Part shown: piece after piece, positions 1 to 7,445 of the stretch
Layout: the number at the start of each line of letters is the position of its first letter
How positions within the stretch are numbered: position 1 is the first letter of the stretch
DNA from: Rugamonas rubra
GTDB lineage: Bacteria > Pseudomonadota > Gammaproteobacteria > Burkholderiales > Burkholderiaceae_D
DNA: 64,000 bases
Assembly: GCF_900114705.1 (NCBI RefSeq)
Contig: NZ_FOTW01000015.1
Location: forward strand, 124,001-188,000
Direction: 5' to 3'
Program-made: the position numbers and the translations under genes
The notes under the pieces: generated by a model
Told to the model about the DNA's origin: nothing
What the model saw: only the letters and a program-made list of their open reading frames with translations
Databases searched by the model: none

Positions 1-867
1 CAGCACGGTCGCCGCCAGGTCGCCCGTCAACAGCGCCGCCACCTGGTTGTTGATGCCGACGCGGGCGCTGATGTCGCCGGCCGAGCGCTGCGCGTAGAAG
101 CCGACCGGCAGGCGCAGCACGTGCCACAGGAAGCGGCTCGAGGCGGCCAGCGCCAGCTTGGTGTGGAAGCGCGCCAGGTAGTATTGCTGCAGCCAGGTCA
201 GCGCGCCGCCCAGCAGCATGGTCGCGCCCATGCCCAGCAGCAGCGGCCGGACCCAGCCGTCCATGTGGCCGACCAGCACCTCGTCGATGAAGACCTTGCT
301 GAACACCGGCAGCACCAGGCCGGGCAGCACCAGCGCCAGGCCGGCCAGCACCAGGTAGGCCAGCGCCGGCTCGCCCAGCGGCATGCGGGCGCGCAGCGCC
401 GCCAGCAGGCCGCGCGCCCGGCCGCCGGCGACGAACTCCGGCCCCGGCTCGATCGCCAGCACCACGCCGGTGAAGGACTGGTCGAACTCCTCCTCGCTGA
501 CCGTGCGCGGGCCGCTGGCCGGGTCGTTCAGGTAGACCAGGCCGCGGCGGAAGCCCTCGACCACCAGAAAGTGGTTGAAGTTCCAGAACACGATCAGCGG
601 CAGGCGCATCGCCTTCAGCTCGGCCGGCTCCTTGCGGTAGCCCTTGGCGCTGAAGCCGTAGCGGCGCGCCGCCTTGACCACGTTGCTGGCCTTGCTGCCG
701 TCGCGCGACACGCCGCAGGCCTCGCGCAGCTCCTCCAGCGTGACCACCTTGCCGTGGTAGCCCATGACGATGGCCAGCGCCGCCGCGCCGCACTCCATCG
801 CCTCCATCTGCAGCACCGTCGGCGTCTTGGCGCGCCAGCCGCGCGCCGCTGTCTTGGTCGCCGCCAT
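1..867 (-). CDS. NHLM-type C39 peptidase/ABC exporter (5' part; runs off the left edge)
   Basis: Only the first 289 codons are in the window; the gene continues beyond base 1, so the ATPase domain is not seen. The N-terminus is a C39 double-glycine peptidase: Gln20 and Cys26 in a QMEAMECGAAAL block, then a histidine in WNFNHFLVVEG and an aspartate in YLNDPASG complete the triad. From about residue 155 membrane segments of an ABC exporter begin (PALAYLVLAGLALVLPGLVLP). Such proteins cut a leader from a peptide and export it across the inner membrane. The pairing with the adjacent HlyD protein resembles the NHLM/NHLP bacteriocin export systems. It starts one base after the HlyD stop codon, so the two are almost certainly cotranscribed. 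The peptidase/transporter family is clear; the cargo is unknown. Confidence 0.88.
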   Translation of the reverse strand, partial: MAATKTAARGWRAKTPTVLQMEAMECGAAALAIVMGYHGKVVTLEELREACGVSRDGSKASNVVKAARRYGFSAKGYRKEPAELKAMRLPLIVFWNFNHFLVVEGFRRGLVYLNDPASGPRTVSEEEFDQSFTGVVLAIEPGPEFVAGGRARGLLAALRARMPLGEPALAYLVLAGLALVLPGLVLPVFSKVFIDEVLVGHMDGWVRPLLLGMGATMLLGGALTWLQQYYLARFHTKLALAASSRFLWHVLRLPVGFYAQRSAGDISARVGINNQVAALLTGDLAATVL

Positions 868-868
868 C

Positions 869-2134
869 TCAGACCCCCAGCTCGGCGCGCAGCAGCGGGA
901 TCACCAGGCTGATCGGACGCTGCCGCCGCACCGTGATGCTGGCGTCGCACATCGTGCCGCTTTCGATGCGGCCCTGCGGCCCCTGCGGCGACGACCACTT
1001 GTAGCCGCTCGCCGTGGTGGCGCTGGGGATCAGGTCGGACTGCACCTCGATCGGCGCGGCGCCGGCGGCCAGCTGCTGCACCAGCTTGTCGTTCTTCAGG
1101 CTGCGCATCATGCCCTCGGCGCTGGCCGGGAAGGCGGCCACGCTGCGCACCTTGCCGAGCATGACGCCGAACTCCTCGCGCTTGGCGGTCGACGGCGAGA
1201 TCTGCACGTCCATGTTGTTCCTCACCTTCTTGCCGTCGAGCGGGGCCAGGTAGATGCGCGCCTCGAGGTCGTTGACGCTGGCGCCGGTCTGCTCGATGGT
1301 CAGGATCGGCGTGCCGGCGCCGGCCATCGCGTTCTCCGACAGGCGGATCTCCAGCACCCGGCCGTTGTACGGGCTGAGCACCCGCGACACCTCGTTGGCG
1401 GCGCGCATCTGGCTGGCCAGGCCGCGCTCGGCCTCGCCGATCTGCGCGGCCAGCGCGCGCCGCTCGGCCTGGCGCTGCTTGTCGGCGTCGAGCCGGCTCA
1501 CGCCGATCTTCAGGATGTCGCTGCGGTTGCCCTCGACCTCGCGCTGGGCGTTGGCGTAGTCGAGCCGGGTGCCGAGCAGGGTCTGCTGGGTGATCAGGCC
1601 CTGCTCGAGCAGGCGGCTCTGCACCTCGATCTTGGCCGCCAGCGCCTTGACGGTCTGCTGGCCGCTGCCGATGCGCTTGTCGAGACTCTGCTCCGACGAG
1701 CGCAGGTAGGCCTCCTGGCTGCGCGCCTCGCGCAGGCTGTCGCTGTCCAGCTTGGCCTGCTGCGCGCGCAGCTCGGCCAGCCGGGCGGCGCTGCCCTTGA
1801 TCTGGTCGAGCGCGTCGTAGCGCTCGATGCGCGCCACCACCTGGCCCTCGCGCACCGTGTCGCCGACCTCGACCGAGATGTCGGCGACGCGGCCGGCGCC
1901 GGGCGCGGCCAGCTCGCTGACGCCGCCCGGGCGGATCAGGATGCAGCTGCCGTTGATCTTGGTCGGGATGCTGCCGAACACGCCCCAGGCAAGCGCGGCG
2001 GCCAACAGGGCGCACAGTGCCAGCAGGGCCACCCAGCCCTTGGCCGAGGTGACCCGCATCAGCACGTCGAGCTGTTCGGGCGAAGACAGCCGCTCCAGCG
2101 AGACCTTGCGGAAAATGTGATTTTGCTCTGCCAT
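869..2134 (-). CDS. HlyD-family periplasmic adaptor, NHLM secretion type
   Basis: This 421-residue membrane fusion protein would bridge the inner-membrane ABC exporter and an outer-membrane TolC channel. A cytoplasmic N-terminus (about 30 residues) is followed by one membrane segment near residues 33-55 (WVALLALCALLAAALAWGVF). Then come a lipoyl/barrel-sandwich half (ISVEVGDTVREGQVVARIE), a long helical hairpin rich in Ala, Arg and Glu (about 100-240), and the second half (VLSPYNGRVLEIRLSENAMAG). The length and the domain order fit the NHLM HlyD group. It lies between the TolC gene (19 bases upstream) and the C39 transporter (one base downstream), so the three form one export operon read on the minus strand. 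Confidence 0.87.
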   Translation of the reverse strand: MAEQNHIFRKVSLERLSSPEQLDVLMRVTSAKGWVALLALCALLAAALAWGVFGSIPTKINGSCILIRPGGVSELAAPGAGRVADISVEVGDTVREGQVVARIERYDALDQIKGSAARLAELRAQQAKLDSDSLREARSQEAYLRSSEQSLDKRIGSGQQTVKALAAKIEVQSRLLEQGLITQQTLLGTRLDYANAQREVEGNRSDILKIGVSRLDADKQRQAERRALAAQIGEAERGLASQMRAANEVSRVLSPYNGRVLEIRLSENAMAGAGTPILTIEQTGASVNDLEARIYLAPLDGKKVRNNMDVQISPSTAKREEFGVMLGKVRSVAAFPASAEGMMRSLKNDKLVQQLAAGAAPIEVQSDLIPSATTASGYKWSSPQGPQGRIESGTMCDASITVRRQRPISLVIPLLRAELGV

Positions 2135-2153
2135 GGCTGCTTTCTGTGGGGGC

Positions 2154-3731
2154 TTAGTCGGGCGGGGGGAGGTCGAGCAGTTGGCCGAGGCCGACCGACT
2201 GGCCCGCCTCGCCGTCGACGATCAGGGCGCCGGTCTGGAAGTTCAGCTGGACCAGCGCGTTGAGGTAGTTGAGGCGCTGCGCCACGTTGCCCAGCCGGGC
2301 GTTGAGCAGGCTGTCGCTGGTGGTGAGCACGTTGATCATGGTCGAGCTGCCCAGCCGGTAGCGGGTGCGCTCGTTCTCGCCGGCCAGGCGGTACAGTTCG
2401 GCCGCCTGCTCGGACTGGCGTAGTTGCGCCGCGCCGCGCACCAGGCCGGCCACGCCGGCCTCGACGCCGAGGGCGACGGCGCGTTCGACGCCGTCCAGCT
2501 GCGCCAGGTGCTGTTGGTAGCCGGCCAGCTGCTGGCGGTAGCGCCCCTCGGCGCCGTTGTTGGCCAGCGGCCATTGGTACGACAGGCTGACGCCGACGTT
2601 GGGCGCGCCACGGTTCTGGCTCAGCGCGCGCGCCGCGCCGCTGCCCTCGGCCAGGCCGGCGTAGCCGAGGCGCAGCGTCAGGTCGAGCTGCGGCTTGAGC
2701 TCCTCGCGCGCCGCGCCGCTCAGCGTGGCGGCGGCGTCGCGGCGCAGCTGCGCCGCCTTCAGGTCGGCGCGGCGGCGCAGCGCCTGCTGCTGCAGCGCCG
2801 CCAGCCGGCCCGGCAGCGCCGCCGGGTCGACCGCGCCGGCAGGGAAGTCGTCGTCGGCGCTGAGCGTGGCGACGTCGCGCGGCGCCAGCCCCATCGCCAC
2901 GCCGAGGCGCTGGCGCGCGTCGAGCAGGGCCTGCTCGGCGGCCAGCCGGGCGGCGCCACGGTCGAACAGCTTGGCTCTGAGGATGTGCAGGTCGGCGGCC
3001 GGCAGCTCGTCGGCGGCGATCAGCTTGGCCGTCTCCTCGACCAGGCGGGCGACGCTGGCCTCGGACTCGCGCGCGATCTGCAGGCTTTTGCCGGCGGCCA
3101 GCAGGCCCCAGTACGACTGCACGGTGCGCAGCACGGTCTGCGCCAGCGCGAAGCGCAAGTCCTGCTCGGCGGCGGCCAGTTCGCGCTCGGCCGCGCTGGC
3201 GCCGGCGCCGGCCAGCCGGCCGCTGTTTTTCTGCAGCTGGATGCGCAGGCTGAAGTCGACGCTGGCGTTGTTCTGCGGCGCCAGCTGGTTGATGTCGTTG
3301 ACGCTGCCGGCGGCGCGCGTCACGCTGGCGCTCGGGCTGAGCACCACGCCGTTCGGCAGCAGGCGCTCCAGCGCCACGCTGTAGTTGGTGCTGTCGCTGC
3401 GCAGCTGGCTCAGGGGGAAGCCCTGGCTGGCGTAGGCGTCGCGGCTGCGCTGGTTGAGCGGCGCGTGTTCGACGTTGCGGCCGGTCTGCAGGCGCAAGGT
3501 GGAGTCGAACGGTGCGCCGGCCTGCTGCAGCGCGCCGGCGCTGCTGTCGACCTGCTGGCGCTGGAGCAGCACGTCGACGTTGTTGGCCAGGCTGAGGCGC
3601 ACGGCGTCGAGCAGACCGACCGGTGCGCCGGCCAGCGCGGCGTCGTAGCGGCCCAGCGCGAGTAAAAACATGGCGGCCAGCGGCCAGCGCGACGCGCGCG
3701 GCGCCGCTGCATTGTGGTGGTGCCGCTTCAT
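2154..3731 (-). CDS. TolC-family outer-membrane efflux protein
   Basis: The 525-residue product has a signal sequence at its N-terminus (hydrophobic stretch WPLAAMFLLALG) and the repeated alpha-helical barrel pattern of outer-membrane efflux proteins. Examples are AEQDLRFALAQTVLRTVQSYW in the first half and LAQLDGVERAVALGVEAGVAG in the second. It would supply the outer-membrane channel for the export complex encoded just downstream. The start ATG overlaps the stop codon of the preceding 38-codon ORF in an ATGA arrangement, which suggests translational coupling. Family call is firm; specificity for the adjacent exporter is inferred from context. Confidence 0.85.
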   Translation of the reverse strand: MKRHHHNAAAPRASRWPLAAMFLLALGRYDAALAGAPVGLLDAVRLSLANNVDVLLQRQQVDSSAGALQQAGAPFDSTLRLQTGRNVEHAPLNQRSRDAYASQGFPLSQLRSDSTNYSVALERLLPNGVVLSPSASVTRAAGSVNDINQLAPQNNASVDFSLRIQLQKNSGRLAGAGASAAERELAAAEQDLRFALAQTVLRTVQSYWGLLAAGKSLQIARESEASVARLVEETAKLIAADELPAADLHILRAKLFDRGAARLAAEQALLDARQRLGVAMGLAPRDVATLSADDDFPAGAVDPAALPGRLAALQQQALRRRADLKAAQLRRDAAATLSGAAREELKPQLDLTLRLGYAGLAEGSGAARALSQNRGAPNVGVSLSYQWPLANNGAEGRYRQQLAGYQQHLAQLDGVERAVALGVEAGVAGLVRGAAQLRQSEQAAELYRLAGENERTRYRLGSSTMINVLTTSDSLLNARLGNVAQRLNYLNALVQLNFQTGALIVDGEAGQSVGLGQLLDLPPPD

Positions 3732-3844
3732 CGCGGCGCGGCGGGCGTGCTGCCGTTGTGCGCCGCCGCCGGCGTTGCGGCCGGATCGTGCGCGGCGAAT
3801 GCGCGGCGCGGACGCACGGCTACCTTGCTGGACTTTGGCGGCAT
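3728..3844 (-). CDS. Small ORF (38 aa) translationally coupled to the TolC gene
   Basis: An ATG at 3844 is preceded by a good ribosome binding site (AGGAG, six bases upstream of the ATG). It opens a 38-codon frame ending in a TGA that overlaps the TolC start (ATGA). The peptide begins MPPKSSKVAVRPRR and is rich in Pro, Ala and Arg. It has no membrane segment, no double-glycine motif and no recognisable domain. An in-frame ATG upstream (3925) would extend it to 65 residues but lacks a comparable binding site. It could be a coupling leader for the export operon, a secreted peptide or a chance ORF; the strong binding site and exact overlap argue that it is translated. Function unknown. Confidence 0.45.
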   Translation of the reverse strand: MPPKSSKVAVRPRRAFAAHDPAATPAAAHNGSTPAAPR

Positions 3845-3911
3845 GACGGACTCCTGGTTGATGTAGTGGTGCCCGCCGTGAGGGCGAGCGGAGCTCGCGC
3901 CTACAACTTGC

Positions 3912-3941
3912 TTAGTAACCATCAAGTTTAACTAATGGCAA
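3912..3941 (-). promoter_or_regulatory. Possible promoter of the export operon
   Basis: On the minus strand TTGCCA (3941-3936) and TACTAA (3917-3912) are separated by 18 bases in a locally AT-rich island, about 70 bases upstream of the 38-codon ORF. It is the only sigma70-like pair noticed between the LysR gene and the export operon. Prediction by eye only. Confidence 0.35.
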
Positions 3942-4120
3942 GTTTTCCGTCTGTCCCCAGAACTGGCGACAAGGAGCCGACGGCAACGCCGCGCCGGGCC
4001 GCCCGATCACGGCGCTGGCGCTGGCCGTGCCGCCGGGCGAGGAGGAGGAGAGGGTGGTGGTGGCGCCGAACGGCGCCATGCCGGGCTGGGCGGAACGCCG
4101 TGCTCAGCAGGAGGCTGCGC

Positions 4121-5056
4121 TCAGCACAAAGCCTCGATATAACGGGCGTCGACCTGGGCGCAATAGCTGGCGCAGGCGGCGCGGGCCGCGTTGGCGGCGG
4201 CGTGCACCAGCATCTCGGCGTTGGCGTGCAGGCACATCGAGACGATGATGGCCGGCGGCTCGGGATGCACCGGCAGTTCGATGAATTCGCCGCTGTCGAG
4301 GAAGGCGCTGACGAACAGGCTGGGAATCGCCGCCACGCCGTAGCCGTCCTTGACCAGCTGGACGATCGCCGCCACCGACGGCGAGCAGGTGATGCGCGTC
4401 TGCTCCAGCGGCACCGCCGCCAGGTTGGCCATCTTGCTGACGATCTCCTCCAACGCCCGCTGCGGCGCCGTGCCGCGGCCGAAGGTGAGGATGGGTAGTT
4501 GCAGCAGGCGCTGGTTGAGCCCCTCCTTGCGCGTGTCCAGCAGGCCCTTGCGGGCGATCCAGTGCAGCGGGTAGATGGCCAGCGCCTCGGAGACGATGTC
4601 GCTGCTGTCGATGCCCTCGACCTGGATCACCAGGTCGAGCTCGCGCGCGCGCAGGCGCCGCTCCAGCGCGTTGCTGGTGTCCACCGCCAGGTCGATCTCC
4701 AGCTCCGGATAATGGCCGTTCATCTCGCGGATGTACTGCGCCAGCCAGCTGTGCACCACCGACTCGATCACGCCCAGGCGCAGGCGGCCACGGATGGCGC
4801 TGTCCTTGCGGGCGGCGCTTTGCAGGCGGCGCGTGGCGTCGACCACGGCCTTGGCGTGGCCGAGCAGGTATTCGGCGTTGGCGGTGAGGCGGAATTCCTT
4901 GGCCGAGCGGTCGATCAGCTCGGTTTGCAACTCCTCTTCCAGACTCTTGATGCGCAGCGAAATGGCCGCCGGCGTGGCGTGCAGCGCCTGCGCAGTGGCG
5001 CGAAAGCTGCGCAACTGGGCCAGGATGACAAAGGTTTCGAGGAAGCGGGTATTCAT
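4121..5056 (-). CDS. LysR-family transcriptional regulator
   Basis: This 311-residue protein has the winged helix-turn-helix of LysR regulators in residues 1-60 (FLETFVILAQLRSFRATAQ, then TPAAISLRIKSLEEEL) and an effector-binding domain from about residue 90. It is divergent from the cyclase-like/MFS/5-oxoprolinase genes, with a 179-base AT-rich gap between the starts. That gap contains a CTTAAC (5074-5079) / GTTAAG (5105-5110) inverted pair, a possible operator. By the usual LysR arrangement it probably controls the divergent genes in response to their substrate. The family is certain; target and effector are inferred. Confidence 0.88.
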   Translation of the reverse strand: MNTRFLETFVILAQLRSFRATAQALHATPAAISLRIKSLEEELQTELIDRSAKEFRLTANAEYLLGHAKAVVDATRRLQSAARKDSAIRGRLRLGVIESVVHSWLAQYIREMNGHYPELEIDLAVDTSNALERRLRARELDLVIQVEGIDSSDIVSEALAIYPLHWIARKGLLDTRKEGLNQRLLQLPILTFGRGTAPQRALEEIVSKMANLAAVPLEQTRITCSPSVAAIVQLVKDGYGVAAIPSLFVSAFLDSGEFIELPVHPEPPAIIVSMCLHANAEMLVHAAANAARAACASYCAQVDARYIEALC

Positions 5057-5235
5057 GTGTGGGGCAAGAATACCTTAACCCTAGTCCCGCGCCTAGCGAT
5101 TCGCGTTAAGAAAAACTTTACAACAACAGCAAATAAAACTAGATAGCTGCATGCAAAGTTCACGACTATTCTTACTCCATCGCATGTCATTTTACTTACG
5201 CCAACACAGTTCCCACCTTCTCAGCGAGCCCGACC

Positions 5236-6009
5236 ATGACACCACTTGAATTGCGTCACCAAGTCCGCAGCGGCCAGTTCCGCCAGCCCACCTCGGGCTA
5301 TTGCGGCGCCTACGCCCAGGCCAACCTGGTGATCCTGCCGCAGGCCCAGGCCGACGACTTCCTGCGCTTTTGCCAGCGCAACCCGCGCGCCTGCCCCTTG
5401 TTGGCGGTCGGCGAGCCGGGCCAGTGGAACCTGGCCGCGCTGGGCGCCGACATGGACCTGCGCAGCGACGTGCCGGGCTACAACGTCTACCGCGCCGGTC
5501 AGCTGAGCGCGCAGCCGCTGACCTTGCATGAGATCTGGCGCGACGACCTGGTGGTGTTCGCCATCGGCTGCTCCTTCTCCTTCGAACAGATGCTGATGGA
5601 CGCCGGCATTGCGCTGCGCCACGTCGAGCAGTGCAAGAACGTCGCCATGTACCGCAGCAACATCCCGAATATCGCCGCCGGCCCCTTCGGCGGCAACATG
5701 GTGGTCTCGATGCGGCCGATGAAGGCGCGCGACGCCATCCGCGCCATCCAGATCACCAGCCGCTTCCCGGCCGTGCACGGCGCCCCGGTGCACCTGGGCG
5801 ACCCGGCCCTGATCGGCATCGCCGACCTGGACCAGCCCGACTACGGCGACGCCGTCGCGGTGGCCGCCGACGAGCTGCCGGTCTTCTGGGCCTGCGGCGT
5901 CACGCCGCAGGAGGCCCTGCGCGGCGCCGCGCTGCCCCTGGTCATCACCCACCAGCCCGGCTACATGCTGGTGACCGACATTCCCAACGCCTCGTTGGCC
6001 GCTTTTTGA
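5236..6009 (+). CDS. Putative hydro-lyase, DUF1445 / D-glutamate cyclase-like
   Basis: The 257-residue protein matches the DUF1445 (YcsI-like) family throughout. Visible family blocks are [16 protein letters not shown] near the N-terminus, [18 protein letters not shown] in the middle, [14 protein letters not shown], and [11 protein letters not shown] with [11 protein letters not shown] at the C-terminus. The related domain of the vertebrate mitochondrial enzyme interconverts D-glutamate and 5-oxo-D-proline, while bacterial members are usually labelled only 'putative hydro-lyase'. It is followed by a carrier and an ATP-dependent 5-oxoprolinase, so a role in D-glutamate/5-oxoproline metabolism is the best inference. 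The length is normal and the frame is intact. Confidence 0.85.
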   Translation: MTPLELRHQVRSGQFRQPTSGYCGAYAQANLVILPQAQADDFLRFCQRNPRACPLLAVGEPGQWNLAALGADMDLRSDVPGYNVYRAGQLSAQPLTLHEIWRDDLVVFAIGCSFSFEQMLMDAGIALRHVEQCKNVAMYRSNIPNIAAGPFGGNMVVSMRPMKARDAIRAIQITSRFPAVHGAPVHLGDPALIGIADLDQPDYGDAVAVAADELPVFWACGVTPQEALRGAALPLVITHQPGYMLVTDIPNASLAAF

Positions 6010-6073
6010 CGCATCCGTTTCGCCGTTTCACCACACATAAAAACAATATTACAAAAACACGAGGAGAGCAAAG

Positions 6074-7360
6074 ATGAACACCACCGCCATACCCACCGTG
6101 CAGTCCGACGGTTTCTTTTCCTGGTTCCACGCGCTAACGGGCAAGGAACGCCGCACCTTCTGGAGCTGCAAGATCGGCTACGCGCTCGACGCCATGGACA
6201 CCCAGTTCCTCAGCTTCGTCATCCCGACGCTGATCGCCACCTGGGGCCTGTCCAAGGGCGACGCCGGCCTGATCGGCACCGTCACCTTGTTGACCTCGGC
6301 GGCCGGCGGCTGGATCGCCGGCATCCTGTCGGACCGCATCGGCCGCGTCAAGACGCTGCAATTGACCATCCTCTGGTTCGCCTTCTTCACCGTGCTGTGC
6401 GGCCTGGCGCAGAACTTCAACCAGCTGCTGCTGGCGCGCGGCCTGATGGGCTTCGGCATGGGCGGCGAGTGGACCGCCGGCGCCATCCTGATCGGCGAGG
6501 TGATCCGCGCCAAGGACCGCGGCAAGGCGGTCGGCATGGTGCAGGCCGGCTGGGCCATCGGCTGGGGCGTGTCGGCCCTGCTGTACGCGCTGATGTTCTC
6601 GCTGCTGCCGGCCGAATGGGCTTGGCGCTCGCTGTTCCTGCTGGGGATCTTGCCGGCCTTGTTCGTCATCTTCATCCGCCGCTTCGTCGACGAGCCGGAA
6701 GTTTTCGTCGCCCAGCAGAAGCAGCAGAAGCAGCAGGAGGCGGAGGGCGCCGAGCGCGCCAAGTTCACCGAGATCTTCTCGCCTAAAATGCTCAGCACCA
6801 CGCTGCGCGCCGTCCTGCTGACCACCGGCGCCCAAGGCGGCTACTACGCCATCACCACCTGGCTGCCGACCTTCCTCAAGACCGAGCGCCACCTGACCGT
6901 GCTGGGCACCGGCGGCTACCTGGCGATGGTCATCGTCGGCTCGTATGTCGGCTACATCGTCAGCGCCTTCCTCACCGACTACCTCGGCCGCAAGAAGAAC
7001 TTCATCTTGTTCGCCACCGGCTCGCTGTGCATCGCCCTGGCCTACACCCGGTTGCCGGTGACCGACAACGTCATGCTGTTCCTCGGCTTCCCGCTCGGCT
7101 TCTTCGTCTCCGGCGTGTTCAGCGGCATGGGCGCCTTCCTCACCGAGCTGTTCCCGACCCGCATCCGTGGCTCCGGCCAGGGCTTCAGCTACAACATGGG
7201 CCGCGCCGTCGGTTCGCTGTTCCCGCTGCTGATCGGCCTGGCCAGCCAGAAGATGGCGCTGGGCGAGGCGATCGGCATCTTCGCCGCCACCGCCTACGGC
7301 GTGATGATCCTGGCCGCGCTGACCCTGCCCGAAACGCGCGGCAAGCAGCTCGAATCCTGA
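6074..7360 (+). CDS. MFS transporter (sugar-acid/organic-acid carrier type)
   Basis: A 428-residue, 12-helix major facilitator. Two MFS signature loops can be read: GILSDRIGRVKTLQ after helix 2 and FLTDYLGRKKNF after helix 8. The central cytoplasmic loop is marked by a charged QQKQQKQQEAEGAERAKF stretch, and the C-terminal half carries FPTRIRGSGQGFSYNMGRAVGS. It resembles the aromatic-acid/sialate/shikimate group of proton symporters. A GAGGAGAG ribosome binding site precedes the ATG. It lies 64 bases after the DUF1445 gene and 85 bases before the 5-oxoprolinase, so the likely cargo is 5-oxoproline or a related amino acid derivative. The cargo is inferred only from context. Confidence 0.87.
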   Translation: MNTTAIPTVQSDGFFSWFHALTGKERRTFWSCKIGYALDAMDTQFLSFVIPTLIATWGLSKGDAGLIGTVTLLTSAAGGWIAGILSDRIGRVKTLQLTILWFAFFTVLCGLAQNFNQLLLARGLMGFGMGGEWTAGAILIGEVIRAKDRGKAVGMVQAGWAIGWGVSALLYALMFSLLPAEWAWRSLFLLGILPALFVIFIRRFVDEPEVFVAQQKQQKQQEAEGAERAKFTEIFSPKMLSTTLRAVLLTTGAQGGYYAITTWLPTFLKTERHLTVLGTGGYLAMVIVGSYVGYIVSAFLTDYLGRKKNFILFATGSLCIALAYTRLPVTDNVMLFLGFPLGFFVSGVFSGMGAFLTELFPTRIRGSGQGFSYNMGRAVGSLFPLLIGLASQKMALGEAIGIFAATAYGVMILAALTLPETRGKQLES

Positions 7361-7390
7361 GTCACGGATCGACTCTTCGCATCGCACTAC

Positions 7391-7416
7391 GGCGTTGCGG
7401 CGCCTGCCGCAACGCC
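7391..7416 (+). other. Perfect 11-bp stem-loop between the MFS and 5-oxoprolinase genes
   Basis: GGCGTTGCGGC (7391-7401) and GCCGCAACGCC (7406-7416) form a perfect hairpin with a GCCT loop. There is no T-run after it, so it is not a classical intrinsic terminator. It could stabilise the upstream message, or dampen read-through so that the carrier and the oxoprolinase are made in different amounts. Confidence 0.6.
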
Positions 7417-7445
7417 TCTACACGAACACACCAGAGAGCACCATC

